A DNA stretch of 33,239 nucleotides from an uncultured Oscillospiraceae bacterium (lineage in GTDB: Bacteria; Bacillota; Clostridia; Oscillospirales; Oscillospiraceae): assembly GCA_934630555.1 (NCBI GenBank), contig CAKTXB010000002.1:1-33239 (forward strand), read 5' to 3'. The position numbers were made by a program, and so were the translations under genes. Under the pieces are notes generated by a model. It was not told the DNA's origin and did no database searches. It worked only from the letters and a program-made list of their open reading frames with translations. Below are positions 14,701 through 23,452 of the stretch, in pieces (position 1 is the stretch's first letter; the number at the start of each line of letters is the position of its first letter).

Positions 14701-15071
14701 TCCGTTGCCCGGAGTTTCATGCCTTGAGCACCTTGTGTATACGCCTGTCCAATGCCGGCGGCGTACTGCTCCACCGGTTTCCCGGTTTTTTCGTGGTATT
14801 GCTCGTATCCATAAATGACATAGCTCGTCAGAAGGTCGCTGTAGCCCTTGCGCTCGGCAAACCGCGCCAGTGCCTCCTCGTCCGCTGTCAGCGCTTTGGT
14901 TTGCACCTCCTGCTCTGCCTGCTGTTCCTCCCGCTGCGTCCGCCGTTCCAGCGTCCGCAGCTCGTCCGGGTCAGGCTCCGCAACGTCCGCTTCCTGCTGG
15001 CGCACGATGTCATCACCATCATGGAGCAGTGCGCCGCCAACGCCGCCCTCAGCAAATACTGTTCCCCGCAT
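11790..15071 (-). pseudogene. Truncated phage/ICE large polyvalent protein
   Basis: About 1,095 codons remain open on the minus strand. In order: a charged helical N-terminal part (YSDLLTSYVIYGYEQYHEKT), a metallopeptidase-like segment with EHEAMH and a later YLEEILCDAYAG, an LPD3-like beta domain (WRYFVNAINYTDAKF, YDFNIDVMERQDGEFVYTFY), the module GYVLLDGSKLDFSGRHEGG...VDHRDISDAF found in polyvalent proteins of clostridial phages and conjugative elements, and a long coiled coil rich in Arg/Glu. No ribosome site or N-terminal methionine is convincing near 15071, and the 3' side loses family character near AYSYDALPT at about 11800. Both ends therefore look cut. The element has no integrase, portal or other partner here. 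Family assignment is from memory of the module, not a search. Confidence 0.7.
14459..14638 (-). CDS. Small phage-like protein nested out of frame in the polyvalent-protein remnant
   Basis: 59 aa, start ATG at 14638 with GAAAGGAG only 4-5 nt upstream. The sequence starts MEARVKMTAANGMQVWIPVS and continues RIDAWKKAQEAQRRNKG; small proteins with a VKLTAANG-xxVWV-xxxxAW pattern are, to my memory, common in clostridial phages. It lies in a different frame of the same strand as the polyvalent protein, over a stretch where that protein is only a low-complexity linker. Either two genes truly overlap, or the long frame is open by chance here and the remnant is two genes. Confidence 0.45.
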   Translation of the reverse strand: MEARVKMTAANGMQVWIPVSRIDAWKKAQEAQRRNKGASSASRNELALKIASALRGEQP

Positions 15072-15088
15072 TCTGCCGCCGATAAGAC

Positions 15089-15137
15089 ATAAAAACATCC
15101 CCGCAGCCGCCTGTAGCAGCTGCGGGGATGTTTTTAT
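15089..15137 (-). terminator. Intrinsic terminator of trpB2
   Basis: An 18-bp perfect stem (15089-15106 with 15120-15137), the minus-strand arm ending in TTTTTAT. It starts 6 bp after the trpB2 stop and marks the right edge of the phage remnant. Confidence 0.9.
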
Positions 15138-15142
15138 CCCGT

Positions 15143-16525
15143 TTATTCCTGCCCGGGAACTTTCGGCAGCTTTGCGAAACTGGCCTCCAGCTCAGCATCC
15201 GTGGGGATGTAATCGCTCATTTCACCGTTATTGAACTTCTCATACGCCACCAGATCAAAGTAGCCCGTGCCCGTCAGGCCAAAGACAATGTTCTTTTCTT
15301 CACCCGTTTCACGGCACTTGAGCGCCTCGTCAATGGCTGCGCGAATGGCATGGCTCGATTCCGGTGCAGGCAGGATGCCCTCCACGCGCGCAAACAGCTC
15401 CGCCGCCTCAAAGACCTTGGTCTGCTCCACGGCGACGGCTTCCATATAGCCATCGTGGTAAAGCTGCGAGAGAATGCTGCTCATACCGTGATAGCGCAGG
15501 CCGCCGGCGTGGTTCGGCGCGGGGATAAAACTGCTGCCCAGCGTGTACATCTTGGCCAGGGGGCACACCATGCCGGTGTCGCAGAAATCATACGCAAACC
15601 GCCCGCGTGTAAAGCTGGGGCACGAGGCCGGCTCCACGGCGATGATACGATAGTCGCGCTCGCCGCGCAGCTTTTCACCCATAAACGGCGAGATCAGGCC
15701 GCCCAGATTGCTGCCGCCGCCGGCGCAGCCGATGATGATGTCCGGCACGATGCCGTACTTATCCAGCGCCGCCTTTGTTTCAAGGCCAATGACGCTTTGG
15801 TGCAGCAGCACCTGATTGAGCACGCTCCCAAGTACATAGCGGTAGCCCGGCGTGGACGTGGCCACCTCCACAGCCTCCGAAATGGCGCAGCCGAGCGAAC
15901 CCGTCGTGCCCGGATGCTCCGCTAAAATTTTGCGGCCAATGGCCGTTGTGTCCGACGGTGAAGGCGTCACGCTCGCGCCATAGGTGCGCATGACCTCGCG
16001 TCGGAACGGCTTCTGCTCATAGCTCACCTTCACCATATACACCTTGCAGTCCAGCTCCAGATACGCGCACGCCATAGACAGCGCCGTGCCCCACTGGCCC
16101 GCGCCCGTTTCCGTCGTCACGCCCTTCAGGCCCTGCTGCTTGGCGTAATATGCCTGCGCGATGGCCGAATTCAGCTTGTGCGAACCAGAGGTGTTGTTGC
16201 CCTCAAACTTATAATAGATTTTCGCCGGTGTCTGTAATTTCTTTTCCAGACAGTAGGCCCGCACGAGCGGCGACGGACGGTACATCTTGTAAAAATCACG
16301 GATCTCCTGCGGAATGGGGATCTCGCGGTCGTCGTTGTCCAGCTCCTGACGGATCAGTTCATCGCAAAACACGGGGCGCAGATCGTCATAGCCCATCGGC
16401 TGCCCCGTACCGGGGTTCAGCAGCGGCGCGGGCTTCACTTTCATGTCCGCGCGGACGTTGTACCAGTTCTTCGGCATCTCATCTTCAGAAAGGTAGATCT
16501 TGTACGGAATTTGTTCGGTGCGCAT
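15143..16525 (-). CDS. trpB: Tryptophan synthase beta-like protein (TrpB2 type), PLP-dependent
   Basis: 460 aa, ATG with AAAGGAG about 9 nt upstream. The enzyme condenses indole with serine to make tryptophan. TrpB2 features: long N-terminus (MPKNWYNVRADMKVKPAPLL), RPSPLVRAYCLEKKL, PLP lysine in GSHKLNSA near residue 118, catalytic Glu in TETGAGQWG near 138, phosphate loop CAGGGSNLGG near 235 and the long C-terminal segment. Length fits TrpB2 (about 450) rather than TrpB1 (about 400). No trpA or other trp gene is adjacent; TrpB2 usually stands alone and is thought to salvage indole. Regulation is by a T-box with Trp specifier in the leader. Confidence 0.93.
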   Translation of the reverse strand: MRTEQIPYKIYLSEDEMPKNWYNVRADMKVKPAPLLNPGTGQPMGYDDLRPVFCDELIRQELDNDDREIPIPQEIRDFYKMYRPSPLVRAYCLEKKLQTPAKIYYKFEGNNTSGSHKLNSAIAQAYYAKQQGLKGVTTETGAGQWGTALSMACAYLELDCKVYMVKVSYEQKPFRREVMRTYGASVTPSPSDTTAIGRKILAEHPGTTGSLGCAISEAVEVATSTPGYRYVLGSVLNQVLLHQSVIGLETKAALDKYGIVPDIIIGCAGGGSNLGGLISPFMGEKLRGERDYRIIAVEPASCPSFTRGRFAYDFCDTGMVCPLAKMYTLGSSFIPAPNHAGGLRYHGMSSILSQLYHDGYMEAVAVEQTKVFEAAELFARVEGILPAPESSHAIRAAIDEALKCRETGEEKNIVFGLTGTGYFDLVAYEKFNNGEMSDYIPTDAELEASFAKLPKVPGQE

Positions 16526-16574
16526 GGTCAGCAGCTCCTTTTCATATTATTTGCAGCCTTTGCGGCATTTTGGG

Positions 16575-16876
16575 TATAAAAAATGACCCTCATCCCACAA
16601 AGCCACTTGCATGGTTCTGTTGGGACAAAAGTCTGAAACTTCTGCGGTGCCACCCAAATTGACGATCTCTCGCCCACTTCGCGGCGTGCCGATACACGCC
16701 TTTCCTTGGTAACGGGGGAAAAGCCCGTCAAAACCTACTGCGGTCACCCGGTTCAGCCTGCCCTCGGCGGTCCATTCCACAAAATCACATCCGCTGCCCT
16801 TGCACCACCAGCAGCTCGCTGGGGAATGCGCACTCTTTGTGTACTCGTCCGCTTCACTGGTTTAAAGTTTTAACTT
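16575..16876 (-). promoter_or_regulatory. T-box riboswitch, tryptophan (UGG) specifier
   Basis: The 5' leader of trpB2. Stem I has the S-turn bases AGTA (16842-16845) and GAA followed by specifier TGG (16772-16774) and a purine, the AG-bulge/GGTGCAAG distal motifs, and base pairing of GCGG with CCGC at its foot. The T-box sequence TTTGGGTGGCACCGCAG lies at 16642-16658, followed by a stem and a T6 run at 16578-16583. Uncharged tRNA-Trp would stabilise the antiterminator and allow trpB2 transcription. Confidence 0.93.
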
Positions 16877-16882
16877 GAGCGT

Positions 16883-16911
16883 AGTTTACTCGCTCCACAC
16901 GCAAATGTCAA
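16883..16911 (-). promoter_or_regulatory. Promoter of the T-box-trpB2 transcript
   Basis: Minus strand TTGACA (16906-16911), 17-bp spacer, TAAACT (16883-16888). Confidence 0.78.
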
Positions 16912-17375
16912 GCCCCTTTTGCAAAAATTTTTTCTGTCCGTGCGGCTGGATATTGATTTCCATTTTCGCAAAAGCAATCTACCGCTAACGTAGCTTGCAC
17001 AAAATCCTACCCATTATTTTTGTGCATTTATCCAAAAATTAAATTTTTTGCAAGACGCATCATTCTGTTTTCTAAACGCATTTTAAAATTTCCGCTTCAA
17101 GTATAACAGCATTTTGCAGCATCCATGTCGGCGTGCCAGCGTTTTTCTTTATAAAGTTTTTACAAAAAAACGTCTTGAATTTCCAGCTGCTTGGAATTGT
17201 GCACTTTGCTGCCGCCGCATCGCGCCCGTTCGTGCGGCTTCTTGATTTTTCAGCACGTATATGCGAAAATCGAAACCAGCAATTTAAAGAGTCACCGGAA
17301 TAAAGTGCGCGCGTGGTGACCGTGCATCCTGTCGGGTGCTCTGAGGCTTGCAAAACAGAATGGAGTGGTAAAAGA
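16912..17375. other. AT-rich intergenic region
   Basis: About 460 bp, far more AT-rich than the surroundings. It holds an 8-bp stem GCACAAAA/TTTTGTGC (16997-17004 with 17018-17025), long A and T tracts, and near the right end an inverted repeat GTCACC/GGTGAC (about 17291-17321). No credible gene was found, and no confident promoter for the downstream peptidase. It may contain a bent-DNA or regulator-binding region for that gene. Confidence 0.5.
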
Positions 17376-20300
17376 ATGAAAAAACGATGGACCGTTCTGC
17401 TGCTGGTGTTTGCCATGCTCATTTCGCTGGCCGTACCAGCCATGGCAGCCGACCCGGTAAACAGCGCCAAGACCGTTGCAAGCCTTGGCACACTCAGTAA
17501 TGACTTCAAAACCGTGACCGGCCTGACCGATGGCAGCGAAGCTGAACTGACCTGGAGCGAAGCGATCGCCTACCTGCTGCTTGGAAGCGGAATGCCAAAG
17601 GCACAGCTGGGCACCTACCCCGGCGACTACATCGGCATGGCCGACAGCCTCGGCATGATCTCCTATGACGAAGGCCGTACATTTGCAAAGGCCAACACGG
17701 CGATCACCGACGCCGAATTCACCGCACTGGCTGCAAATAGCGGTCTGGCTCTGCTCACCGCCGCATTTGCAAGCGGCAAGGCGACCGAGCCCCTGTTTGT
17801 CAACGGCCTCGCGCAGCCGGTCTTCCCCTACACCACCGGCGCTGTGACCGAAGGCTATGACACGACATCATCCGCCTGTGCGTCTACGTGGAAACGAACT
17901 ACGACACCGACGGCGACGGCAAGCTGGACCTCGTCAAGGCGCTCGTGCAGATCCCGCGCGCAGCCGCCGAAGGCAGCTACAAAGCCGCCACGATCTACGA
18001 AGCGCGCCCCTATATCACCGGCTGCACCGAGCTCTATGGCTATGAGGACGGCCTGTACGTTGGCGGCGACTATGACATCGCTTCCATGTACAGCACGCCC
18101 ACAGCCCGCACGCAGGCTGGCACGACCAACACCATGACTGCCGCTGCCCAAGCCGATTCCGCCGACTGGTACTATTGGAACCCCGAAGAGTCCATGATGG
18201 ACTACGAAGATCTGGAGTGGTATGACTACTACCTCGTGCGCGGCTTTGCCGTTGTCGAGTGCGGCGGTCTTGGCACAAAGGGCTCGGAGGGCTTTGAGAC
18301 CTGCGGAACTGACCTTGAGATCGACGCATTCAAGTGCGTCATTGAATGGCTGCACGGCGACCGCGTGGCCTACACTGACAAGACCTCCAACATCGCGATC
18401 TCGGCCGACTGGTCGAACGGTAAGGTCGGCATGACGGGCCGTTCCTACGCCGGCACCACGCAGTTTGGTCTGGCCACCACCGGTGTGGCTGGTCTGGAGA
18501 CCATCGTGCCCGTGGCCGGCATTGCCAGCTGGTACGAATACACGAACTCCCAGGGCGTCTCCACCCGCAGCAACACCGCTTACTCCGATGCGCTGGCGGG
18601 CTACTGCGCAGGCCGGAAGCTCGACGCCGATGACTGGAACAGCATCAAGGCCGCTTACGGCAATTACCTCTACACCATCTACAACCTGCAAAAAGATCTG
18701 AACGGCGATTACGGCGAGCACTGGGCCATCCGCGACTACACCGCCAACACGACCCAGACCGGCCCGATCGGCGAGACCGGTCCGCGCAAGATCAGCTGCT
18801 CTGCCCTCATCGTCCACGGCCAGAACGACTACAACGTCCGCCCGAAGGAATTTGAGCTGATGTACAATGCGTTCCAGTCCGCAGGCCAGGATGTCAAGAT
18901 CATCCTGCACCAGGATGGCCACCTGACCCCGACCTACCCCGCTGGCGGCCTTGTCTTTGACATCGGGAGCAGCACCTATGATGAGATCCTCAACAAGTGG
19001 TTCAGCCACTACCTCTACGGTGAAGATAACGGCATCGACACCGACCTTGCCGCCGTCACCGCGCAGGACAGCCACAACACCGATGTCTGGAATGAATATA
19101 CCAGCTACGATACCACCAGTGCCCTGACCGTGACCGGCACAGACACGCCCGCTTCGGGTGTGGACATCTCCAGCGCCTATTCTGACCTTGGCGTCACCCG
19201 CAGCAACTATCAGGCTGTTCTTTCCGCCGGCTCGACGCCCTACAGCGCCATGTTTGCAGGCGAAGTCACCGCCGACACCACCATCAAGGGCACCACGGCT
19301 GTTTCCTTCCAGGCCAGCACCGGCGCAGCCGAGGCCGGCAAGGACGCGCTGATGGTCAGCGCCATGCTCGTGGACATCGCTCCGGAAGGCGAAACCTTCC
19401 CGGCCTTCAACACTGCCGGCAGCTACGTGCGCAAGACCACGCTGGGTGAGGGCGCTGCCTGGATGGGCGGCGGCCTGAAGAACTTTGACCTTACGAAGCT
19501 CAATACCTCCGATGTATCCTACAAGGTCATCACCCGCGGCTGGATGGACTTGGCCAACCCGGACGCCGGCTTTGATTCCGCGACCGCTGCGCGCACGAAC
19601 AAGATCGACCTTGGCGACGATACCGCGCACAGCTACACCATCTATCTCCAGCCCACCGTCTATGAAGTGGAAGCCGGCCACACCCTTGCGCTGGTCATCT
19701 ACTCCTATGAGCCGGGCATGGCAAACTACAAGGAGAACTACACCTTCACGCTTGTAAGCGGCTCTGTTTCCGCTAATGTGCCTGTGGACGGCACAAGCAG
19801 CAGCCTGACCGCCGCCTACACCGCGCAGCAGATCCTCTTCAACGCCACCACCAGTTCCCGTGAGGGCGGCAGCATCACCTCCTCCGTGGCCAATGGTGCG
19901 GTCGGATCCGGTACAGAAGTGACCGTCACGGCCAAGGCCAACAGCGGCTATGCCTTCACCGGCTGGACCGTCAATGGCCAGGACGCCGGCACGGACGAGA
20001 CCCTGACGCTCACGATCACCGCGTCGGCCAGCGTCGTGGCAAAGTTTGAAAAGCTCCCTGCTTCCGGCACATCCAAGGTGCAGGAAACCAGAAAGGATGC
20101 CGAAGAAAGCGCCGCCTCGAAGCGCTACTCCGATGTGGACGGTGACGAATGGTATGCCGAGGCTGTGGACTATGTCACTGAAAATGGCCTCATGAACGGC
20201 ACAAACGGCAAGTTCAACGCCAACGACAACGTCAGCCGTGCCATGCTCGTAACGCTGCTGTACCGTCTGGAGGGCAGCCCCGCCGTTTCGCAGAGCGTGT

Positions 20301-20668
20301 CCTTCACCGACGTCGCTTCCGGCAGCTGGTATGACAGTGCAGTCCGCTGGGCCGTGTCCGCCGGTATTGTCAAGGGCGTCAGCGCCGCCAGCTTTGCTCC
20401 CAACGCCAGCATCACCCGCGAGCAGCTGGCCGCCATGCTCTGCCGCTACGCAGCCTATAAGGGCTATGATGTCGCCAGCGCGGCCAGCCTCACCGGCTAT
20501 ACAGACGCCAGCACCATCTCCGCCTACGCCGCCAATGCCATTGCATGGGCGTGCAGCGAAGGCCTGCTGACGGGCCGCACCGCTTCGACCATCGCCCCGC
20601 AGGGCACGGCAAGCCGCGCGGAAGCCGCTGTGATCCTCATGCGCTTTGCGCAGAGCATCTCTGAATAA
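17376..20668 (+). pseudogene. S-layer-anchored Xaa-Pro dipeptidyl-peptidase (S15), frameshifted
   Basis: ATG at 17376 with GGAGTGG upstream. Signal peptide (KKRWTVLLLVFAMLISLAVP), an SLH-like N-terminal segment, then the S15 domain: after 162 codons the frame breaks at 17862-17864 (GAC-AC-GAC, one base missing), and DIIRLCVYVETNYDTDGDG continues in the -1 frame. GRSYAG holds the nucleophile Ser; LIVHGQNDYNV and HQDGHL contain the probable acidic and His residues. A C-terminal jelly-roll domain, a repeat domain with AFTGWTVNGQ (FIVAR-like), and three SLH domains (from about 20130) follow. Intact it would be about 1,097 aa, cutting X-Pro dipeptides from peptides at the cell surface. No slippery heptamer is present, so this is a mutation or a sequencing error. 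Confidence 0.88.
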
Positions 20669-20687
20669 GCTACCTCTCTCTTTCCCA

Positions 20688-20727
20688 AAGCGCCCGGGCG
20701 GCAAAAGCCGTCCGGGCGCTTGCTTTT
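20688..20727 (+). terminator. Terminator of the peptidase gene
   Basis: 15-bp stem (20688-20702 with 20707-20721, loop AAAA, one wobble) followed by GCTTTTC. Confidence 0.85.
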
Positions 20728-20735
20728 CAAACAGG

Positions 20736-20757
20736 ACCCGCTTCGCCGGGTTTTTGT
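20736..20757 (+). terminator. Second small terminator hairpin
   Basis: 5-bp stem ACCCG/CGGGT with loop CTTCGC, followed by TTTTGTTTG. Possible backup for the preceding terminator. Confidence 0.5.
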
Positions 20758-20803
20758 TTGAAACCAGCGCACAGGCCGTCGCATATTTTCCAGTTTTGCA
20801 GCA

Positions 20804-20836
20804 AGGCCGCCCGCAGCGAAATGCTTTGGGCGGCCT
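20804..20836 (-). terminator. Hairpin downstream of the SLH/Ig-like gene
   Basis: 9-bp stem AGGCCGCCC/GGGCGGCCT, 5 bp after the minus-strand stop. No T run follows on the minus strand, so termination would be weak. Confidence 0.4.
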
Positions 20837-20840
20837 GTTC

Positions 20841-22058
20841 TCAGCTGTTTTCCCGGAGCATAGCCGCGTCGTAGAGCAGCTGCGCGGCCTCGGCGCGGGT
20901 GATGGCCCCGGCCTGCGTCACGTTCAGTTCCACACCTGCGTCAGCCAGCGCGGCACACGCACCGGCCGCCCAGGTCGGAACGGCGCTCTCACCGTCGGCG
21001 GCAAATACGCTCTGCGCATCCTCCTGCGGCAGACGCAGGAGATTGGCTGTCATGACGGCCGCCTCGGCGCGCGTCAGCGCCGCAGCCGGACGGAACAGCA
21101 GCCCCTCCTCTGTCACGCTCCCACCGATCGCGCCCAGTTTCAGCGCGCTCGTGATATACGGCTGCATCCACGCCGGTGCGTCCTGCTCATCGGCAAAGCC
21201 GGATGTGCGCATCGCGTCCTCCGGCTGGATGCGCAGCACATACATCGCCGCCGTCAAAAACTCGCCGCGTCCAACGGATTCCTCCGGCCCAAAGCAGAGC
21301 TGCCCGGCCACCGTCCGGCCCGTATACGCGCCCGCTTCCTTCAGCCACATCGCCGCATATTCGCAGCTTGCGCCGCGCACATCCGTATACAGCGCCGCGT
21401 CCGTGGGCTTTACAATGCGGATCTTCACCGTCGCCTCTTCCGACACGTTCCCCGCCGCGTCCGTGGCTGTAAACGTAAAGCTGTCCTTGCCGACCTTGTT
21501 TTCCTTTGGCGTATACACAAACGTGCCGTCTGCCGCCAGTTCTGCTTCACCACGTCTGGCCTGCCGCACGAGCTGATAGGTCAGTGCGTCGCCCTCGGCG
21601 TCCTGCGCGCTCACGGCGCCCTCCCGGGCAATGTTTTTATACGTTTCCAGTGTTCCATCCTGCGCCACCGGCGCGGTGTTCCGGCTGCCCGTCAGCCGCA
21701 GTGACAGCTGCTGCGGCAGTCCAAGGCCCTCCTGCGTAATGGGCCGGTACACGAGCGCGCACTCCATCTGCACATCGCCCACGCTTTGCAGCGCCAGTTC
21801 ATCCAGCGCGCTGCACGGCAGCACGTCGCCCGCGCAGATGCTCCGTGTGCCATACACCACGCGGCACACGGCCTGTGACGGCACATCAGCCACATAAATG
21901 CCGCCCAGCTGTGCCCCTGCCGGGGCAAAGTCGCTCTGCGACAGGCAATACACGCTGTCCTGTGCCAGATGGACATCCGCCGCCAGAGCCGCCGCCCCGC
22001 ACAGCATCAAGACTGCCAACAGCACCGCCGCGCGGCGCAAAAAAGATACCCGTTTCAA
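20841..22058 (-). CDS. Cell-surface protein with Ig-like domain and three SLH domains
   Basis: 405 aa, start TTG at 22058 chosen because AGGAGG lies 9 nt upstream. Signal peptide (FLRRAAVLLAVLMLCGAAALA). Residues ~28-130 form a domain of unknown type. Near 135-225 is a cadherin/Ig-like tandem-repeat module (NTAPVAQDGTLETYKN, DAEGDALTYQLV, GTFVYTPKENKVGKDSFTFTATD split as usual). Three SLH-like repeats follow (YTDVRGASCEYAAMWL, FADEQDAPAWMQPYI, AVPTWAAGACAAL) that would anchor it to the secondary cell-wall polymer. It resembles a structural S-layer or wall protein. It is convergent with the S15 peptidase, which has the same type of anchor. Confidence 0.85.
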   Translation of the reverse strand: MKRVSFLRRAAVLLAVLMLCGAAALAADVHLAQDSVYCLSQSDFAPAGAQLGGIYVADVPSQAVCRVVYGTRSICAGDVLPCSALDELALQSVGDVQMECALVYRPITQEGLGLPQQLSLRLTGSRNTAPVAQDGTLETYKNIAREGAVSAQDAEGDALTYQLVRQARRGEAELAADGTFVYTPKENKVGKDSFTFTATDAAGNVSEEATVKIRIVKPTDAALYTDVRGASCEYAAMWLKEAGAYTGRTVAGQLCFGPEESVGRGEFLTAAMYVLRIQPEDAMRTSGFADEQDAPAWMQPYITSALKLGAIGGSVTEEGLLFRPAAALTRAEAAVMTANLLRLPQEDAQSVFAADGESAVPTWAAGACAALADAGVELNVTQAGAITRAEAAQLLYDAAMLRENS

Positions 22059-22120
22059 AGAAACTACCTCCTGTAACTGAAATGACAGTGGTAGTGTCTG
22101 CTATTTCCACCGAAATATGC

Positions 22121-22150
22121 AAAAAAAGAACGCCGCAGCCGCGGCGTTCT
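22121..22150 (-). terminator. Terminator of the SEDS gene
   Basis: Minus strand 10-bp stem (22127-22136 with 22141-22150, loop 4) followed by T7. It starts 8 bp after the stop codon. Confidence 0.9.
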
Positions 22151-22158
22151 CTGCTCTG

Positions 22159-23313
22159 CTAATATTTTGGCCGGATATACCGTGCGTTCGAGTCCGGTGC
22201 GGGGCGCATATTGATGCCGGACACAAACCCCATGGCCGCGAACATGGTCACGATGGAGCTGCCGCCATAGCTGAAAAACGGCAGCGTCAGGCCCACGACC
22301 GGGAACACGCCCAGGCACATGCCCACATTCACACCCACCTGCGCAAACAGCATACCGGCAATGCCCACGCAGATCAGCCGGTTCATATAGTTGCCGGACT
22401 TGATGCCCACATACACGCACCGCACAATAATGGCGCCCAGCAGCAGCAAAATAAGCAGGCATCCCAGCATTCCCAGCTCCTCGCCCGCAGACGAGAAAAT
22501 AAAATCCGTGTGCTGCGCGGGCAGCAGGCCTGCCTGCACCATGGTGCCGTGCCGCAGCCCCTGCCCTGTCACGCCGCCGTTTTGCAGCATCCGCAGGCTT
22601 CGGTTCATCTGCCAGCGCACTGCGCGCGCGCTCGGGTCAATCGATGGGTCAAACAGCACTTGAATGCGCTCACGCTGATAGCTGTCCAAAAACCGTGTCC
22701 AGATGATAGGCGACAATGCCAGCAGCGCGCCGCCGCCGGCCAGAAACCACACAATGTTCACGCCGCCCACAAACAGCATGATCACAAAGATCAGCAGATA
22801 ATTCAGCGCCACGCCGTCGTCATACGACACCACGATGATCAGCCCTGCCAGCAGCGCCGTAACGCCGCCCAGCTGCGCCACCACCAGCGGCGACGACAGC
22901 CGGTTCTGCTTCACGCTCATCGTCTTGGCCAGAATGATGATATACAAGACCTTGCAGATCTCCGCCGGCTGAATGTTGAACGGCAAAAAGCTGAACGCCA
23001 GCCAGCTCTTGTTGCCCGTCTGGCCCTCCACGCCGAAAAAGCGGAGCATTCCAATGAACAACACGCAGAACACCAGCAGCAGCTCCCGCCGCTCGGCAAT
23101 GATGTCCACATCCACCAGCGTCAGCAGAACATATAAAATAATGCCCAGCACCAGCGCCGCCGATTGGATCAGCACAAAATGGCCGCTGCCCAGATAATTC
23201 GTCGCACTGGATATGATAACGATGCCAAAGATCGTTGCCGTCACGCACAGCAGCAAAAGCACCATGTCCGCCTTGCGCACGAATTCCCGAATGGCCCGGA
23301 ATATCGCCTGCAT
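22159..23313 (-). CDS. SEDS peptidoglycan glycosyltransferase (RodA/FtsW family)
   Basis: 384 aa from the ATG at 23313 with AAAGGAGGC 8 nt upstream. About ten membrane helices. Family marks: QPAEICKVLYIIILA, the large extracytoplasmic loop with YQRERIQVLFDPSIDPSARAV and GQGLRHGTMVQAGLLPAQHTDFIFS, and the conserved end GLTLPFFSYGGSSIV. The family polymerises lipid II into glycan strands with a class B penicillin-binding protein. RodA (elongation) is favoured over FtsW or SpoVE because of the loop sequence and the lack of cell-division neighbours, but no mreBCD or pbp gene is adjacent. Monocistronic. Confidence 0.9.
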   Translation of the reverse strand: MQAIFRAIREFVRKADMVLLLLCVTATIFGIVIISSATNYLGSGHFVLIQSAALVLGIILYVLLTLVDVDIIAERRELLLVFCVLFIGMLRFFGVEGQTGNKSWLAFSFLPFNIQPAEICKVLYIIILAKTMSVKQNRLSSPLVVAQLGGVTALLAGLIIVVSYDDGVALNYLLIFVIMLFVGGVNIVWFLAGGGALLALSPIIWTRFLDSYQRERIQVLFDPSIDPSARAVRWQMNRSLRMLQNGGVTGQGLRHGTMVQAGLLPAQHTDFIFSSAGEELGMLGCLLILLLLGAIIVRCVYVGIKSGNYMNRLICVGIAGMLFAQVGVNVGMCLGVFPVVGLTLPFFSYGGSSIVTMFAAMGFVSGINMRPAPDSNARYIRPKY

Positions 23314-23355
23314 CGCCCCGCCTCCTTTCACCGTGTTTTGTCTGGAATGCAGTAT

Positions 23356-23384
23356 ATTGTAGCAGATTCGCGCCGCGCTGTAAA
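23356..23384 (-). promoter_or_regulatory. Promoter of the SEDS gene
   Basis: Minus strand TTTACA (23379-23384), 17-bp spacer, TACAAT (23356-23361). Confidence 0.68.
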
Positions 23385-23390
23385 GTTTCT

Positions 23391-23419
23391 TTGCAAAACC
23401 GGGCAGAATGTGGTAGGAT
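23391..23419 (+). promoter_or_regulatory. Promoter of tsaE-tsaB-upp
   Basis: TTGCAA (23391-23396), 17-bp spacer, TAGGAT (23414-23419). Confidence 0.6.
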
Positions 23420-23452
23420 AGGCGCAGGATCACGAGGAGCGTGAAATGTTCT

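Noticed and set aside
13101..15092. 663-codon plus-strand ORF
   Set aside because: Antisense shadow of the polyvalent remnant; rich in Arg, Leu, Ser and His without domain features. Its last codons (MEQCAANAALSKYC) could be a 3' gene remnant, but nothing confirms it.
16735..16752. Second, tandem T-box (CCGGGTGACCGCAG resembles the T-box core)
   Set aside because: It lacks the GGGTGGNACCGC bulge pairing sequence, and only one stem I and one T run are present.
17855..17870. Programmed ribosomal frameshift in the S15 gene
   Set aside because: No slippery heptamer, upstream Shine-Dalgarno-like stimulator or downstream pseudoknot is evident, and the family does not use recoding.
17855..20704. 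949-codon minus-strand ORF
   Set aside because: Mirror of the S15 peptidase, which has catalytic and SLH motifs; the mirror is Gly/Val/Asp-rich with no family.
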